Shown one piece after another: positions 44,511-53,464 of a DNA stretch of 64,000 nucleotides. Within the stretch, counting starts at the first letter, position 1. Each line of letters opens with the position of its first letter. The stretch is from Mesobacillus maritimus (GTDB lineage Bacteria; Bacillota; Bacilli; Bacillales; Cytobacillaceae). The notes under the pieces were generated by a model, which made no database searches, had not been told where the DNA came from, and was given only the letters and a program-made list of their open reading frames with translations. Made by a program: the position numbers and the translations under genes. The stretch covers positions 1-64,000 of the forward strand of contig NZ_JACWFH010000019.1 of the NCBI RefSeq assembly GCF_019749255.1, given 5' to 3'.

Positions 44511-44553
44511 AAAAAAGGAAACGATGAGCCATTGCTCTTACGTTTCCTTTTTT
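44511..44553. terminator. Bidirectional terminator after the selenoprotein operon
   Basis: AAAAAAGGAAACG and CGTTTCCTTTTTT form a perfect 13-bp stem. Confidence 0.9.
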
Positions 44554-44630
44554 ATTCGTTTAGCTATGTTAAATAATATTGTTTTTTTATAAAAACAGAT
44601 AAAGAAGTAGTAAAAACATTACGATATAAG

Positions 44631-44882
44631 TTAATAACCAAGTTCTTTTTCTTCGTATTCTTTCTTCATTTTTTTAATACAACGTGTAAGAGTGTATACG
44701 AATGCAAAAATAATTAGTATAGACGAAAAAAGTTTCCAATCAAAATCAGGTAGCATAGAATACGCCCTAAATATAATATTACTTCCAATTACCATTAAAA
44801 ACAAAGTTAGAAAATAATAAATACGCACATAACTACTATAGTTTAGTAGACTTATGCTCCACCATTTTCTTCTTTTTTCCAT
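44631..44882 (-). CDS. Small two-helix membrane protein
   Basis: An 83-residue protein with basic N-terminus M-E-K-R-R-K-W-W, two hydrophobic helices and a charged tail ending K-E-Y-E-E-K-E-L-G-Y. Start 44882 is chosen because GGAAGTGATG precedes it; the ATG at 44927 has no ribosome site. Base composition is more A/T-rich than neighbours. Function unknown. Confidence 0.6.
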   Translation of the reverse strand: MEKRRKWWSISLLNYSSYVRIYYFLTLFLMVIGSNIIFRAYSMLPDFDWKLFSSILIIFAFVYTLTRCIKKMKKEYEEKELGY

Positions 44883-44938
44883 AGAGACATCACTTCCAAA
44901 AAAATTTTTATTATATATTAAACTCATTTGGTGATTTT

Positions 44939-45128
44939 TTACAGTTTGATTTTATTTTTATCTCCACCCACCTTGGTTGGCAATGTCGCAGTCAACAAAC
45001 CTTGAACGACAAGTCTCCCCTGTTCATCTGGTTCAACATGGTGAAGGCCTTCATCCCCAGAAAGCTTGCTAAACAGCTCAACATCCTCTGGTGTAAACGT
45101 ATATGATCTCTCCTACTTTTAATGTCAA
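44939..45128 (-). pseudogene. Truncated, frameshifted MaoC-like hydratase remnant
   Basis: A TTG start at 45128 with GGAGG seven bases upstream opens L-T-L-K-V-G-E, then a frame break occurs at about 45105-45113. The other frame continues S-Y-T-F-T-P-E-D-V-E-L-F-S-K-L-S-G-D and V-V-Q-G-L-L-T-A-T-L-P-T-K-V-G-G-D before a stop. This is the N-terminal half of a MaoC/hot-dog (R)-enoyl-CoA hydratase or FapR-like fold. The C-terminal half is missing. Confidence 0.7.
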
Positions 45129-45141
45129 TGTTAGTCCTCCT

Positions 45142-47007
45142 TTATTTTCTAGGACGAGCTCTTGTCCCGGCTTTTAAGAAAGGATATGAAAATACTAATC
45201 CCAATATATAGAGAATGACTAATAAGTATACAGGCAGTAAATGGATAAAAGGTGTGTAGCCAATGTAAATATGCGTTCCGATTCCTGTGATGAACGCTGG
45301 CAAGGCTCCTAGTGCGAGCGTATTCCAAATCCAACGTTCTCCTTGTCGGAAACCCCACAGCGAAATCATCAAGACAAGTAAGCCAACACTGACAAGGGCA
45401 CTGCCAAAGCCTGCTCGGTCATGGGCGATAACTGGGATTAAATTTTGACTAATGCTTTCTATCATTTCCGGTGACATACATAAGAAGCTTAAGTCCGTTG
45501 ACACAAATACCTTGGAAACACCGATTATGCTAATTACAATTCCACCGATTGTGATTAAAAAGCCAAGGATGACGAACATTAGTTGACCATAAAGAGCGTA
45601 TTTCCAAGCTTGGTCATTTTGTCCATGACTGGAAGATGGGGAACCTATCACTTTTTTCCCTTCTTTAAAGCTAAAATAATAGATTGGCAGCAAGATTAGC
45701 CAAAATAAACCATGTAGCCAATCAAAATACCCATAGCCGATAAAAAGGAAGATGCCTATAAAACCCACGATTGCTGCGCTATGAAAAGCAATCTTTGCAT
45801 AATGCAGATTGTTTTTTATTCCGTGTCGGGCAAGCTGGATATAGAGGATTCCCCCCGATATCATCGTTCCGGCGAGCGCCATTCGATCATGGGACATAAA
45901 GGCTAAAATGAGAGGATTTACTTGTAACAAATCAGCCCTTGTGATTCCGATAAAGGATTCATCGTAAGGAAGGATGATACTCGTGAAAGCAAAATATAAA
46001 GCAATTATTCCGGCGGTAAGGATAGCTAGTCCAAACAGAAAGGACCAGTACCAGGTTGTGGCGTCATTTACTTGGACTTCTTCATATAAAATTTTTTCAT
46101 GAATTCGCTTTGGCAATCCTGGACCCGCTTGTACATACCCCTCTGTTAAAAGCAATAAATCTGCACCAGCATGAATAAGGGAATCCCCTTCCTCTGGAGT
46201 CTCTACTCCACCTGCAGTGATGACCGTTAAATCAGGATAGAGATTCTTCACCCGTTTAACACTCTTGGCTAAGCATACATGTGCATTATCCGCTTCATGC
46301 CAATAATCTCCATCCGTTTGACGGGGTGCATTCACGACAATCCCAGCTAGACCTGATGTTTTTATGAACGGCCCTAACTCTTTATCGTTCATTTCATCAG
46401 CGAAGCATGTTACATAAAAAGGACGCTCCGAAAAGATTTCACTTTTATCTAGATATGTACGAAACTGTTCACTCGTTCCGATAAAAGCGTCCACAAACGG
46501 GGTTAAATGGTTGGCGATGATGCTCAATTCGTTTTTGGTAACTTGTGAATCAATTTTAGCGAATATAGGAATTTGTATGTTCAGTCTCGTTAGTTTTTTA
46601 ATCGCTAGTTTGAGAGGAACTTTCTCTTGATAAGTTGAAAAAAGTATATGATGATTGTCCCTTTTAGGTTCACTTTGGGATGTAGGTTCGTTCAGCACAA
46701 TTGGTCCGATTTCTAAAAAGCCAAACCCTAGTTCTTGAAAAGCATTCGTACCTGACAAATGAGGATCGATATCGCCACTTAAACCAATTGGAGAAGAATA
46801 AAGCGTATGATTCACTAGCTTTTGAAGGTCCGGTGAAGGTCGCATATGTCCTAAAAACCCAATAAGTCCCCGCCCACCAGGAATTGACGCAATGGTACTC
46901 ATTGAGTTATGTATGAACTCTCTGCTAGTTTTCGGACTGAGTTTATCTATGACAAGCTTTTTTAGTGGATGATACGACCAATCTGGCATAAGCAACACCT
47001 TCTGCAC
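45142..47007 (-). CDS. Dihydroorotate-dehydrogenase-like flavoprotein fused to a membrane domain
   Basis: A 621-residue two-part protein. Residues about 1-310 form a DHODH class 2-like TIM barrel. It has I-P-G-G-R-G-L-I-G-F, G-F-G-F-L-E-I-G-P-I, G-I-V-V-N-A-P, and the FMN-phosphate site I-T-A-G-G-V-E-T-P-E-E-G-D plus G-A-D-L-L-L-L-T-E-G. Residues about 320-615 hold about 8-9 membrane helices. The usual pyrD of the pyrimidine operon would be elsewhere, so this may be an alternative membrane-tethered, quinone-linked oxidoreductase. The substrate is uncertain. Confidence 0.8.
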   Translation of the reverse strand: MQKVLLMPDWSYHPLKKLVIDKLSPKTSREFIHNSMSTIASIPGGRGLIGFLGHMRPSPDLQKLVNHTLYSSPIGLSGDIDPHLSGTNAFQELGFGFLEIGPIVLNEPTSQSEPKRDNHHILFSTYQEKVPLKLAIKKLTRLNIQIPIFAKIDSQVTKNELSIIANHLTPFVDAFIGTSEQFRTYLDKSEIFSERPFYVTCFADEMNDKELGPFIKTSGLAGIVVNAPRQTDGDYWHEADNAHVCLAKSVKRVKNLYPDLTVITAGGVETPEEGDSLIHAGADLLLLTEGYVQAGPGLPKRIHEKILYEEVQVNDATTWYWSFLFGLAILTAGIIALYFAFTSIILPYDESFIGITRADLLQVNPLILAFMSHDRMALAGTMISGGILYIQLARHGIKNNLHYAKIAFHSAAIVGFIGIFLFIGYGYFDWLHGLFWLILLPIYYFSFKEGKKVIGSPSSSHGQNDQAWKYALYGQLMFVILGFLITIGGIVISIIGVSKVFVSTDLSFLCMSPEMIESISQNLIPVIAHDRAGFGSALVSVGLLVLMISLWGFRQGERWIWNTLALGALPAFITGIGTHIYIGYTPFIHLLPVYLLVILYILGLVFSYPFLKAGTRARPRK

Positions 47008-47141
47008 TCATTTTGGCCGCCCTAGCAGCCTGATTTTATTTTATTCTATCATGTTGATGGACCTCTATCATCAACCTAACGTTTAAAAGCAGGGAAACCC
47101 CTGCTTATTTGCTTTGGCCTCCCCGATGGATGAGGGTATGT

Positions 47142-47861
47142 TTAAAACGGATTTGTTGCCCACTGTGCAGAGGTTTTAATGAAGATACGCTGCTCTAGCT
47201 GAAGCAAGCCGACAATATGTTCCGCAATATCTTCTGCTTGCATAAATTTGTTTGGGTCTCGAGGCTCAGAATCTCGTCCGCGAGTAAACTCTGTATCAAC
47301 AAGACTTGGTGTAAGCACGCTAACACGAATATTGTGGCCGCGTACTTCTTGCATGAGGGACTCGCTCATTCCAATCACTGCGAATTTGGAGGCACTATAG
47401 GCGCTAGAACCCTCCGTGCCTTTTAGGCCAGACATCGAAGATATATTAATGATGTCCCCTTTGTTTTTCTGGATCATTCCTGGTAGTGCTGCTTTGGTGA
47501 CGTAGACAATTCCCATGACATTGGTGTCCAGGACGTTTTTCCACTCATCCGTTGAAAGCTCCATAAAAGAACCTCTTGCCCCAACACCAGCATTATTAAT
47601 GAGAATATCAATGCCTCCAAGTTGGTCTTCAATTTTACTGACTGCTTGTTGAACCTCTGTTTCGTTGGCTACATCAGCAGTGGCTGTAACAAAGGTTGCC
47701 CCAAGTTCATTTAATTCTTTCCGAATTGAATCAAAGCTTGCCTCTGAACGTGCAATTAATCCAAGCTCAACACCTTGCTTCGCGAGCGCCAGCGCGGTTG
47801 CCCGCCCAATCCCTCTACTTCCACCTGTAATCAGTGCTTTTTTCCCTTTTAATGATTGCAT
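47142..47861 (-). CDS. Short-chain dehydrogenase/reductase, FabG-like
   Basis: A 239-residue classical SDR. Cofactor site T-G-G-S-R-G-I-G (NADP-type), structural N-N-A-G, catalytic S-S-M-S-G and Y-S-A-S-K, and P-S-L-V-D-T are all present. Start ATG 47861 is preferred because GGAGGG is nine bases upstream; the ATG at 47870 abuts the site. Substrate not assignable. It lies alone between oppositely spaced genes. Confidence 0.9.
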   Translation of the reverse strand: MQSLKGKKALITGGSRGIGRATALALAKQGVELGLIARSEASFDSIRKELNELGATFVTATADVANETEVQQAVSKIEDQLGGIDILINNAGVGARGSFMELSTDEWKNVLDTNVMGIVYVTKAALPGMIQKNKGDIINISSMSGLKGTEGSSAYSASKFAVIGMSESLMQEVRGHNIRVSVLTPSLVDTEFTRGRDSEPRDPNKFMQAEDIAEHIVGLLQLEQRIFIKTSAQWATNPF

Positions 47862-48018
47862 CAGCTTCATCCCTCCATAAAAAGTACGTTTCCCTCATTC
47901 TAACGATTAAAATTGATAAGTTCAAAACATCCGCAAGGCACAGAGAGATTATGGTTTTATTATGAAGAGATAAGCCGATGCACAGCAAACGATCTAGGAA
48001 ACACGAAAATTATAAGTG

Positions 48019-48810
48019 CTATTTCCCTGAAGTAAGACTTGCCTCAAACATATCTATGATCGACAAAAAGCGTTCCGCTTCACGGAAGGTGTGATCGGCT
48101 AGCAATGGGTGAATATTGCTCTTGATTCTACAAGCTTCAATTAACTCTCTCGCCGTTTTCTTAAAATCACGTAGAGCAACGACGGATACACGATTTTGGT
48201 CTAGGAATTGATCTAGAATTGGTGGTGTTTCAGATTGAGGACGCATGGAATCTAAATCAATGGCTTGAAAAACAAGCTGGTCAAAGTCATGACTAAATTC
48301 TCTGGCTTGTTCCACTAATTTCCTTTCAGATGGGTCAAGAAGGTGTCCGATAAACTTGGAATGGTCTGCCATAATTTTTAGAAAGAAGACATTTTCCTTA
48401 ATAATGGCTTCAGGCAAAGGCACAATTCTTCCTTCATTTAATTCTTTTAAGCGATTCGCAAAATAGGCTGCTTCTCGGCTGATGTGATCAACAAGCAAAG
48501 GAAAGTTATTGGACTGAATCTCACACCGCAAAACTAACCCCAAAACTTTTCGTTTATAAGCCCAGATGGAAGCAGCTGCCTGATACACGTAATTGTTAAA
48601 AGTTCGGATTGACTGTGGATCAGAGTTGGGAGAATAACGACTCAGCTGTTCTTCAATTCTCTCAAATAAAGTAATATGTTGTTGCGCTTCCTGAATTAGT
48701 TGTGAGTCATTAAAACTGAATCCAAGGCTTAAAAACAAAGCATGTTCCTTCATTATCCTTGACCAAAAACGAATTTCATCAAGCGACCGAGAAACAAACT
48801 CATTGGACAT
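48019..48810 (-). CDS. DUF2935 family protein
   Basis: A 263-residue helical protein with two DUF2935 repeats. Conserved pattern E-I-R-F-W-S-R-I-M-K-E-H-A near residue 15 is echoed by I-I-K-E-N-V-F-F-L-K-I-M-A-D-H near residue 140. His and Glu residues placed four-helix-bundle fashion suggest metal binding. Start ATG 48810 follows GAGGGGTGA. Function unknown. Confidence 0.85.
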   Translation of the reverse strand: MSNEFVSRSLDEIRFWSRIMKEHALFLSLGFSFNDSQLIQEAQQHITLFERIEEQLSRYSPNSDPQSIRTFNNYVYQAAASIWAYKRKVLGLVLRCEIQSNNFPLLVDHISREAAYFANRLKELNEGRIVPLPEAIIKENVFFLKIMADHSKFIGHLLDPSERKLVEQAREFSHDFDQLVFQAIDLDSMRPQSETPPILDQFLDQNRVSVVALRDFKKTARELIEACRIKSNIHPLLADHTFREAERFLSIIDMFEASLTSGK

Positions 48811-49314
48811 TACTTCACCCCTCAAAAGTATTTCCCCAATTAGAGTGTATTCGCATAATGCTTATACAAATTCTTCCACTCCATTTTTTATTAAGAAAGT
48901 TGTTTCTGGTACAAAAAAAACCACCATAAGATGGTGGCCCAACAACTCTGAACAAATGAATAAGGACATTAGGTTAAATGCTTTGTACAATGATACAAAA
49001 TACAATCCCATGTATTTTCTGCGAATGTTAATAGAGTGATAGAGGTATTGTCGATAATAACTTCTCCGGAAGTAGTCGTTGCAGTCTACCAAATTAAACT
49101 TCAATGCTGATGTAATCAACTAGCAATGGATAGTTGTGCTAGTGAACTTTTCTCTTAAAAATATCACGAAGAATGACCTAATTATCAGATAAATAGTAAT
49201 ACAAAATTTGGAATTTTATGATACAATTATGAAGCTCTATTTTTTTCTTGTTCAACTAAGGGAGTAATTCATCATTGAGCGAGTTATTATGAATCTTAAG
49301 ATGAGGTGACATGA
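48811..49314. other. Gene-poor region with an orphan terminator
   Basis: About 500 bp. CCACCATCTTATGGTGG followed by eight T (48914-48936, minus strand) is a good terminator, but no convincing gene precedes it on that strand. Overlapping frames of 78 and 85 codons have no ribosome site or recognisable protein. It may be a decayed gene. Confidence 0.45.
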
Positions 49315-49740
49315 TTGTATTACGCAAGGGCTCAGAGGCGGCTTTTAGGTATGTTGTTGTTCGTACCTTTAGTTTCAATAACAGTCGAGGATTTTCCCAA
49401 ATGGTTACAATTAGCACAAATATTATTGGCCTTTTTTATATTTATAGCCCTCTTGGTGGAATTTAAGTTTGATATAGATGAAGGTTATTTAACTTATCAA
49501 ATTATGTTCTTTCATTTACCAATTTACAAAAAGAAGGTTCATTATCATGATATAAAAAGTATGAAGTTTAAACGTATCGGCTGGGCAAAGAAATGTGTCA
49601 TAATAAAAACTGAAAAAGGATTTAATTTTAGAATAGCAAATTTCTATCCAAGCAAAATTTATCTTGATTTATCTAATTTTGCTAAAGAAAATGGTATCCC
49701 TGTATCAAAGTCTAAGGATTACATTATTTTAGAGAAGTAA
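49315..49740 (+). CDS. Membrane protein with PH-like cytosolic domain
   Basis: A 141-residue protein. Two closely spaced membrane helices (about 10-50) are followed by a beta-rich bPH/YdbT-like domain (H-Y-H-D-I-K-S-M-K-F-K-R-I-G-W-A, V-I-I-K-T-E-K-G-F-N-F-R). TTG start 49315 lies six bases after GAGGTG. Strongly A/T-rich. Function unknown. Confidence 0.65.
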   Translation: MYYARAQRRLLGMLLFVPLVSITVEDFPKWLQLAQILLAFFIFIALLVEFKFDIDEGYLTYQIMFFHLPIYKKKVHYHDIKSMKFKRIGWAKKCVIIKTEKGFNFRIANFYPSKIYLDLSNFAKENGIPVSKSKDYIILEK

Positions 49741-49763
49741 AATGGTTTGGGTCATGAACGAAC

Positions 49764-49805
49764 AAGGGGAATGTCAGTGTAAACCTGACATTCCCTTTAT
49801 TTATT
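49764..49805. terminator. Bidirectional terminator
   Basis: GGGAATGTCAG and CTGACATTCCC form an 11-bp stem followed by TTTATTTATTTTTT, between convergent genes. Confidence 0.85.
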
Positions 49806-50090
49806 TTTTACAATTTCTAAAATATAGAAGGTAAGAAGTGTGTTGATTGGGATAAAAAAACCTAAAACGAAAATCCCTAAACTACCGAAGAATCCTTGTG
49901 TTTGCTTATGAAAGGTTTGAACATCTACCTGGTAGAGCACAGCTGTTGCTAAGGATAGAATAAGAGTATTGATCATTAAGGAAACCAATAGCGCCACCCT
50001 TTTATTACTCTTCTTTTTCCATATCCTCATGCTGGTTAGCGTTGAAACAAGGAAGGAGAATAGAATGATGACGAAAAACGTTGGTAACAT
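49797..50090 (-). CDS. Three-helix small membrane protein
   Basis: A 97-residue protein with three hydrophobic helices (about 1-20, 30-52, 68-95). A GGAGGGATTC site precedes the start. Next to a second small membrane protein gene in the same orientation; probably one transcript. Function unknown. Confidence 0.65.
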   Translation of the reverse strand: MLPTFFVIILFSFLVSTLTSMRIWKKKSNKRVALLVSLMINTLILSLATAVLYQVDVQTFHKQTQGFFGSLGIFVLGFFIPINTLLTFYILEIVKNK

Positions 50091-50114
50091 GAATCCCTCC
50101 TCCCCCTTCTTTTT

Positions 50115-50312
50115 TTACAACTGGTTGTTATGGGCTTCTTTCTTTTTCTTGATGACTACTAGAACACTTAAAATCAAAAGAACAGAACCTAATACTAAGG
50201 AAAGCAATGAAAAGATAAATCTTTCATTCCAATTGTAATAGGCTTGGATAAAACTCATAAAAACGAATAGAACCGAAAAATATAGGTGTAAAGTTGATAC
50301 ATTTTTTAACAA
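50115..50312 (-). CDS. Two-helix small membrane protein
   Basis: A 65-residue protein with two hydrophobic helices and a K-K-K-K-E tail. It lies 24 bp upstream of the three-helix gene. The start is uncertain because no clear ribosome site precedes 50312. Function unknown. Confidence 0.5.
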   Translation of the reverse strand: MLKNVSTLHLYFSVLFVFMSFIQAYYNWNERFIFSLLSLVLGSVLLILSVLVVIKKKKEAHNNQL

Positions 50313-50360
50313 ATTGATGACACTCCTTGATGCTAAGATGGCTATTTTTTTATGTACAAA

Positions 50361-51560
50361 CTACTCTAGTAAACTTTTGAATTTTTCAATGACGGCTTCT
50401 GTTAAAATTCCTTCACTGTGAAAATGGTTGGTAGATACACTTAAAATCATTTCATTTTCCTCGGTCACCTGAATTTCTAGCAAAATCTCATTGATGATGT
50501 CTGCTAGCTCTTTTGGTTGATGATACATCGTATTCCATGCACGAACTTGCCATTTTAATTCATCACTTAATGCAGCTTGTTTGAGTTCGTCTGTTTGAAC
50601 AGGTTCGTTTGCTTGTTCATACGGATCTTCGTAAACGTCCGTGTAGATGTACTCAATTGGATTCCGTTCTTCTGTATCGTATGTAAAGCGTTCGGTTCCT
50701 ACTGTAACAATCAGTTCACTTGGACCATACTCTATTTCCCCATTTTCAATACTAATTTTACCATCTAAAGATTGAATCGCGCACGTTACATCCGGGGTTA
50801 TGAGCCAATAAGATTGATCTGGATGTAGCTGTTCCGTATAAGCTGTTAAGGAGGTTACTTCTAGCTTTTCTTCATCTCTCAAACTCATAAAAAGCCTAGG
50901 GCGATAATAATAGCGAGCATCCAAACCTTCCATTTCGATTGTCCATTCATCTTCGGGGCTTTCAAACAAAATTTTGAAGGCAAAGCCGTTATCGGTTTTC
51001 TGTAGCTCGTTATAAACCAACCATTGCCCCACTTCAATTGGTTGGTCGCTTACTTCACTACTCACCTTTTTAAAACTAAAATGAATCAGTGCTTTCGTTG
51101 AAAAGCCACCATCTGTGTTGAGATACAAATGGAGAGTGTTTCCCTCCCTTTCAATCCGCTCAATCGTCGAATCATGCAAACTTTCTGCAAAGATTTCCTG
51201 AACGCTACTAGGCAAATAGGCCACAGCCTGTTTTGTTTGTTTATAAGCAGCATCTAACACACGCTCAAATTCCCTGTCTCTGGCTCTCATCCATTGTAAA
51301 TAATCTTCGCGAACGTGTTTTGGCAAAGTAGGCTGATTCAATTGCCCATTTTCTACATAGTGCAGGAAACGACTAGGCAAGATCTGAAGGAGTTCCTGTT
51401 TTACCTCTTCAAGATCGGCTTTCAATCGCCCCTGAAGATCTTCCCCTTCTTCCTCTGCTTCTCTTAACGTGATTTCCCATTCTTCATCCGATTCATGAAT
51501 TGGCAGGAGATTACATGTTAAAAATGTTTCTTTTGCTTCTTTTGTGAGATTCCACCTCAA
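50361..51560 (-). CDS. DUF4085-like hypothetical protein
   Basis: A 399-residue soluble acidic protein. The N-terminus M-R-W-N-L-T-K-E-A-K-E-T-F and the E-x-E-E-E helical region (30-120) resemble DUF4085 proteins of Bacillus. The rest is beta-rich. It ends the two-gene group begun by the gene at 51666-53126. Function unknown. Confidence 0.65.
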   Translation of the reverse strand: MRWNLTKEAKETFLTCNLLPIHESDEEWEITLREAEEEGEDLQGRLKADLEEVKQELLQILPSRFLHYVENGQLNQPTLPKHVREDYLQWMRARDREFERVLDAAYKQTKQAVAYLPSSVQEIFAESLHDSTIERIEREGNTLHLYLNTDGGFSTKALIHFSFKKVSSEVSDQPIEVGQWLVYNELQKTDNGFAFKILFESPEDEWTIEMEGLDARYYYRPRLFMSLRDEEKLEVTSLTAYTEQLHPDQSYWLITPDVTCAIQSLDGKISIENGEIEYGPSELIVTVGTERFTYDTEERNPIEYIYTDVYEDPYEQANEPVQTDELKQAALSDELKWQVRAWNTMYHQPKELADIINEILLEIQVTEENEMILSVSTNHFHSEGILTEAVIEKFKSLLE

Positions 51561-51665
51561 GTCAACTCACCTCCTTTTTTCTTTTAGCTTTGACTTCCGG
51601 TCCAAACATGAGTGGTTAGGCCACTCCTTCGGGATCTTACAGTTATTTGACTAAAAGCATACATC

Positions 51666-53126
51666 CTAATAAAAAGTCGCATCCCCCACGTCCACATACA
51701 TCGCTTTCCCTGTAATGGCATCGATCGCACGGACATGACCTACCGTGGCAGGGAAAGATGGACTATAGCTTAATGTATAAATGGCTTGATAGTTTTCATC
51801 ATATTCGCGGACAAATAATAACTCCATCTTGATCAGGTCTTTGTACATCCTTTTCGCTTCCTCTTGCGAAATAACGGGCTTACTAGGGAGCTGCTGATAT
51901 TCAGCCTCTTCTAAAACATTCAATTGAAAATGATTGACCTTCCCTGAATGCTTTCCAATTCCAATGATGGATACGCAATCGTCCACTCGAACACCCTTAA
52001 ATTGAAGATGAAAATAAAATGTGTAGTTATCCTCTAAGCTACTCTCATCTTCGTCGACAAAATCTTCTTCTGATTCTTCATCAAACGATTCCCCAAGTTC
52101 CTCGTGATTCTCCTCTTCAAAAAGATAATCATCTTCCACATGGTCTTCTAAAACTTCAAGGCGGAACCGTTTATCTGCATCAGGAAAGAGTTTAAACATG
52201 ACATCCAATGCTTTTTGTTTGGCTTCTCCTATTCCTATTTGGTTACGATCCTGGTCCACCTGTTCCCCATTTGTCACTTGGAGAAGATGGCCACTTTTCT
52301 GACCAAAACAGAGCTTGATGATATGCGCATTCACTTCATCCATATCACTGTTCACGTGCCCAGGATCATCCCGCAACGACCAACATTCAATTGTTTTATT
52401 TTCATCCTCAATTACTTCCAGTTGCTTATGTTTAGAGGTTACCCCAATTAATTGATAAAGTTCATCCTTCGGAGGTGCCTGTGGGGAGATCGGTTTCCAG
52501 TCTATTTCCTCATTTAGGGTAGCAGGCTCACCCCCATCAGCTGGAATATCAAAAGCGTGTTCATTCACGCTGTAGGATAGATGGATGTGATTGTCCCCAT
52601 TCTTAAAGACTTCTGGATCAAATTTTGTGATCGTGAGGTCAAAGCTGAGATGTTCCATATACGTTTCAAGCGCTTTTTCTTCAGAGATAATGGTGTCGGG
52701 ATAGAGGATCTGATACTCTTCTTTTGCATAAAAAAATTGTTGTATTTGCCCATTGGTTGCAACAGACACGGTAAAACCCTCACTATGTAAAAACAGGCCG
52801 TATTTTTCGTCTCTTTTCTCATAGGAAATCATATACGGATTATCAAAATCTATAATCGCAGAAAGTTCATACTCATCTTTTTTATCAGGATGAAAGGTCT
52901 CAATAAAGTTGGCTGCAACTTCAACAAGTTCCTGCTTGGAGAATTTCCCTTCCTCCGCTTCTCCATCTAAGGAAAAACTAGAAATCTCCCCTTGTTGATT
53001 CAATGTGTACATGCCGATTTGTTGATTCGTTTTCTTAGCAAACAATTCATATCCCTCATAATCGGCATAGGTTTGATAAACCTCCACCGGTAAAAATGGC
53101 TGTAGCTTATGTAAAATGGACGCCAT
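51666..53126 (-). CDS. YcdB/PepSY-like hypothetical protein
   Basis: A 486-residue soluble, highly acidic protein. Repeated modules with E-E-A-x-x-x-A-x-x-x-L and G-x-V-x-x-F patterns resemble YcdB/YcdC-PepSY repeats. A very acidic linker lies at about 330-385 (E-E-E-N-H-E-E-L-G). No signal peptide is seen, unusual for PepSY-type proteins. Function unknown. Confidence 0.65.
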   Translation of the reverse strand: MASILHKLQPFLPVEVYQTYADYEGYELFAKKTNQQIGMYTLNQQGEISSFSLDGEAEEGKFSKQELVEVAANFIETFHPDKKDEYELSAIIDFDNPYMISYEKRDEKYGLFLHSEGFTVSVATNGQIQQFFYAKEEYQILYPDTIISEEKALETYMEHLSFDLTITKFDPEVFKNGDNHIHLSYSVNEHAFDIPADGGEPATLNEEIDWKPISPQAPPKDELYQLIGVTSKHKQLEVIEDENKTIECWSLRDDPGHVNSDMDEVNAHIIKLCFGQKSGHLLQVTNGEQVDQDRNQIGIGEAKQKALDVMFKLFPDADKRFRLEVLEDHVEDDYLFEEENHEELGESFDEESEEDFVDEDESSLEDNYTFYFHLQFKGVRVDDCVSIIGIGKHSGKVNHFQLNVLEEAEYQQLPSKPVISQEEAKRMYKDLIKMELLFVREYDENYQAIYTLSYSPSFPATVGHVRAIDAITGKAMYVDVGDATFY

Positions 53127-53423
53127 CCTATTCTCCTCCTTATGTTAAGACTCTCTTGCAATTTGGCTTTTCTTACATCAATAGTCAATCTTCTTTTAAA
53201 AAAGTGCCTAATCAGCCAATTTCTCTTAGCCACTCAAATGGAAAGGCGGATGAAACTTTTAGCAGCTTGAATCCAGTTATAAGTAGGGTAATTTTTGCTA
53301 CCGAAGAAATAGCTAACAACGAACTAGCAATGGAGGTTGGATTTATTTTATTCTTCTCTCCTACCATAATCCCTAATTTTCACCCGTATTACAAGCACAG
53401 AAACAATCCTTTCCCCCTAAAAA
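53127..53423. other. Gene-free region upstream of the DUF4085-type pair
   Basis: About 300 bp. The GGAGGAG ribosome site of the gene at 53126 is at its left edge. I see no supported gene or repeat in the remainder. Confidence 0.4.
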
Positions 53424-53453
53424 AGAAAAAGAAGCCAGACAGCATGTCTGACT
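53424..53453 (-). terminator. Terminator of the germination operon
   Basis: AGTCAGACA and TGTCTGGCT form a 9-bp stem (one mismatch) followed by TCTTTTTC on the minus strand, just after gerC. Confidence 0.75.
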
Positions 53454-53464
53454 CTCCCGTTTTT

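Noticed and set aside
45149-45358. 69-codon ORF inside the DHODH-like fusion gene
   Set aside because: Entirely inside the larger frame with clear domain content; a shadow ORF.
48803-49119. Opposed ORFs of 78 and 85 codons
   Set aside because: No ribosome sites, mutually overlapping on opposite strands; at best a decayed gene.
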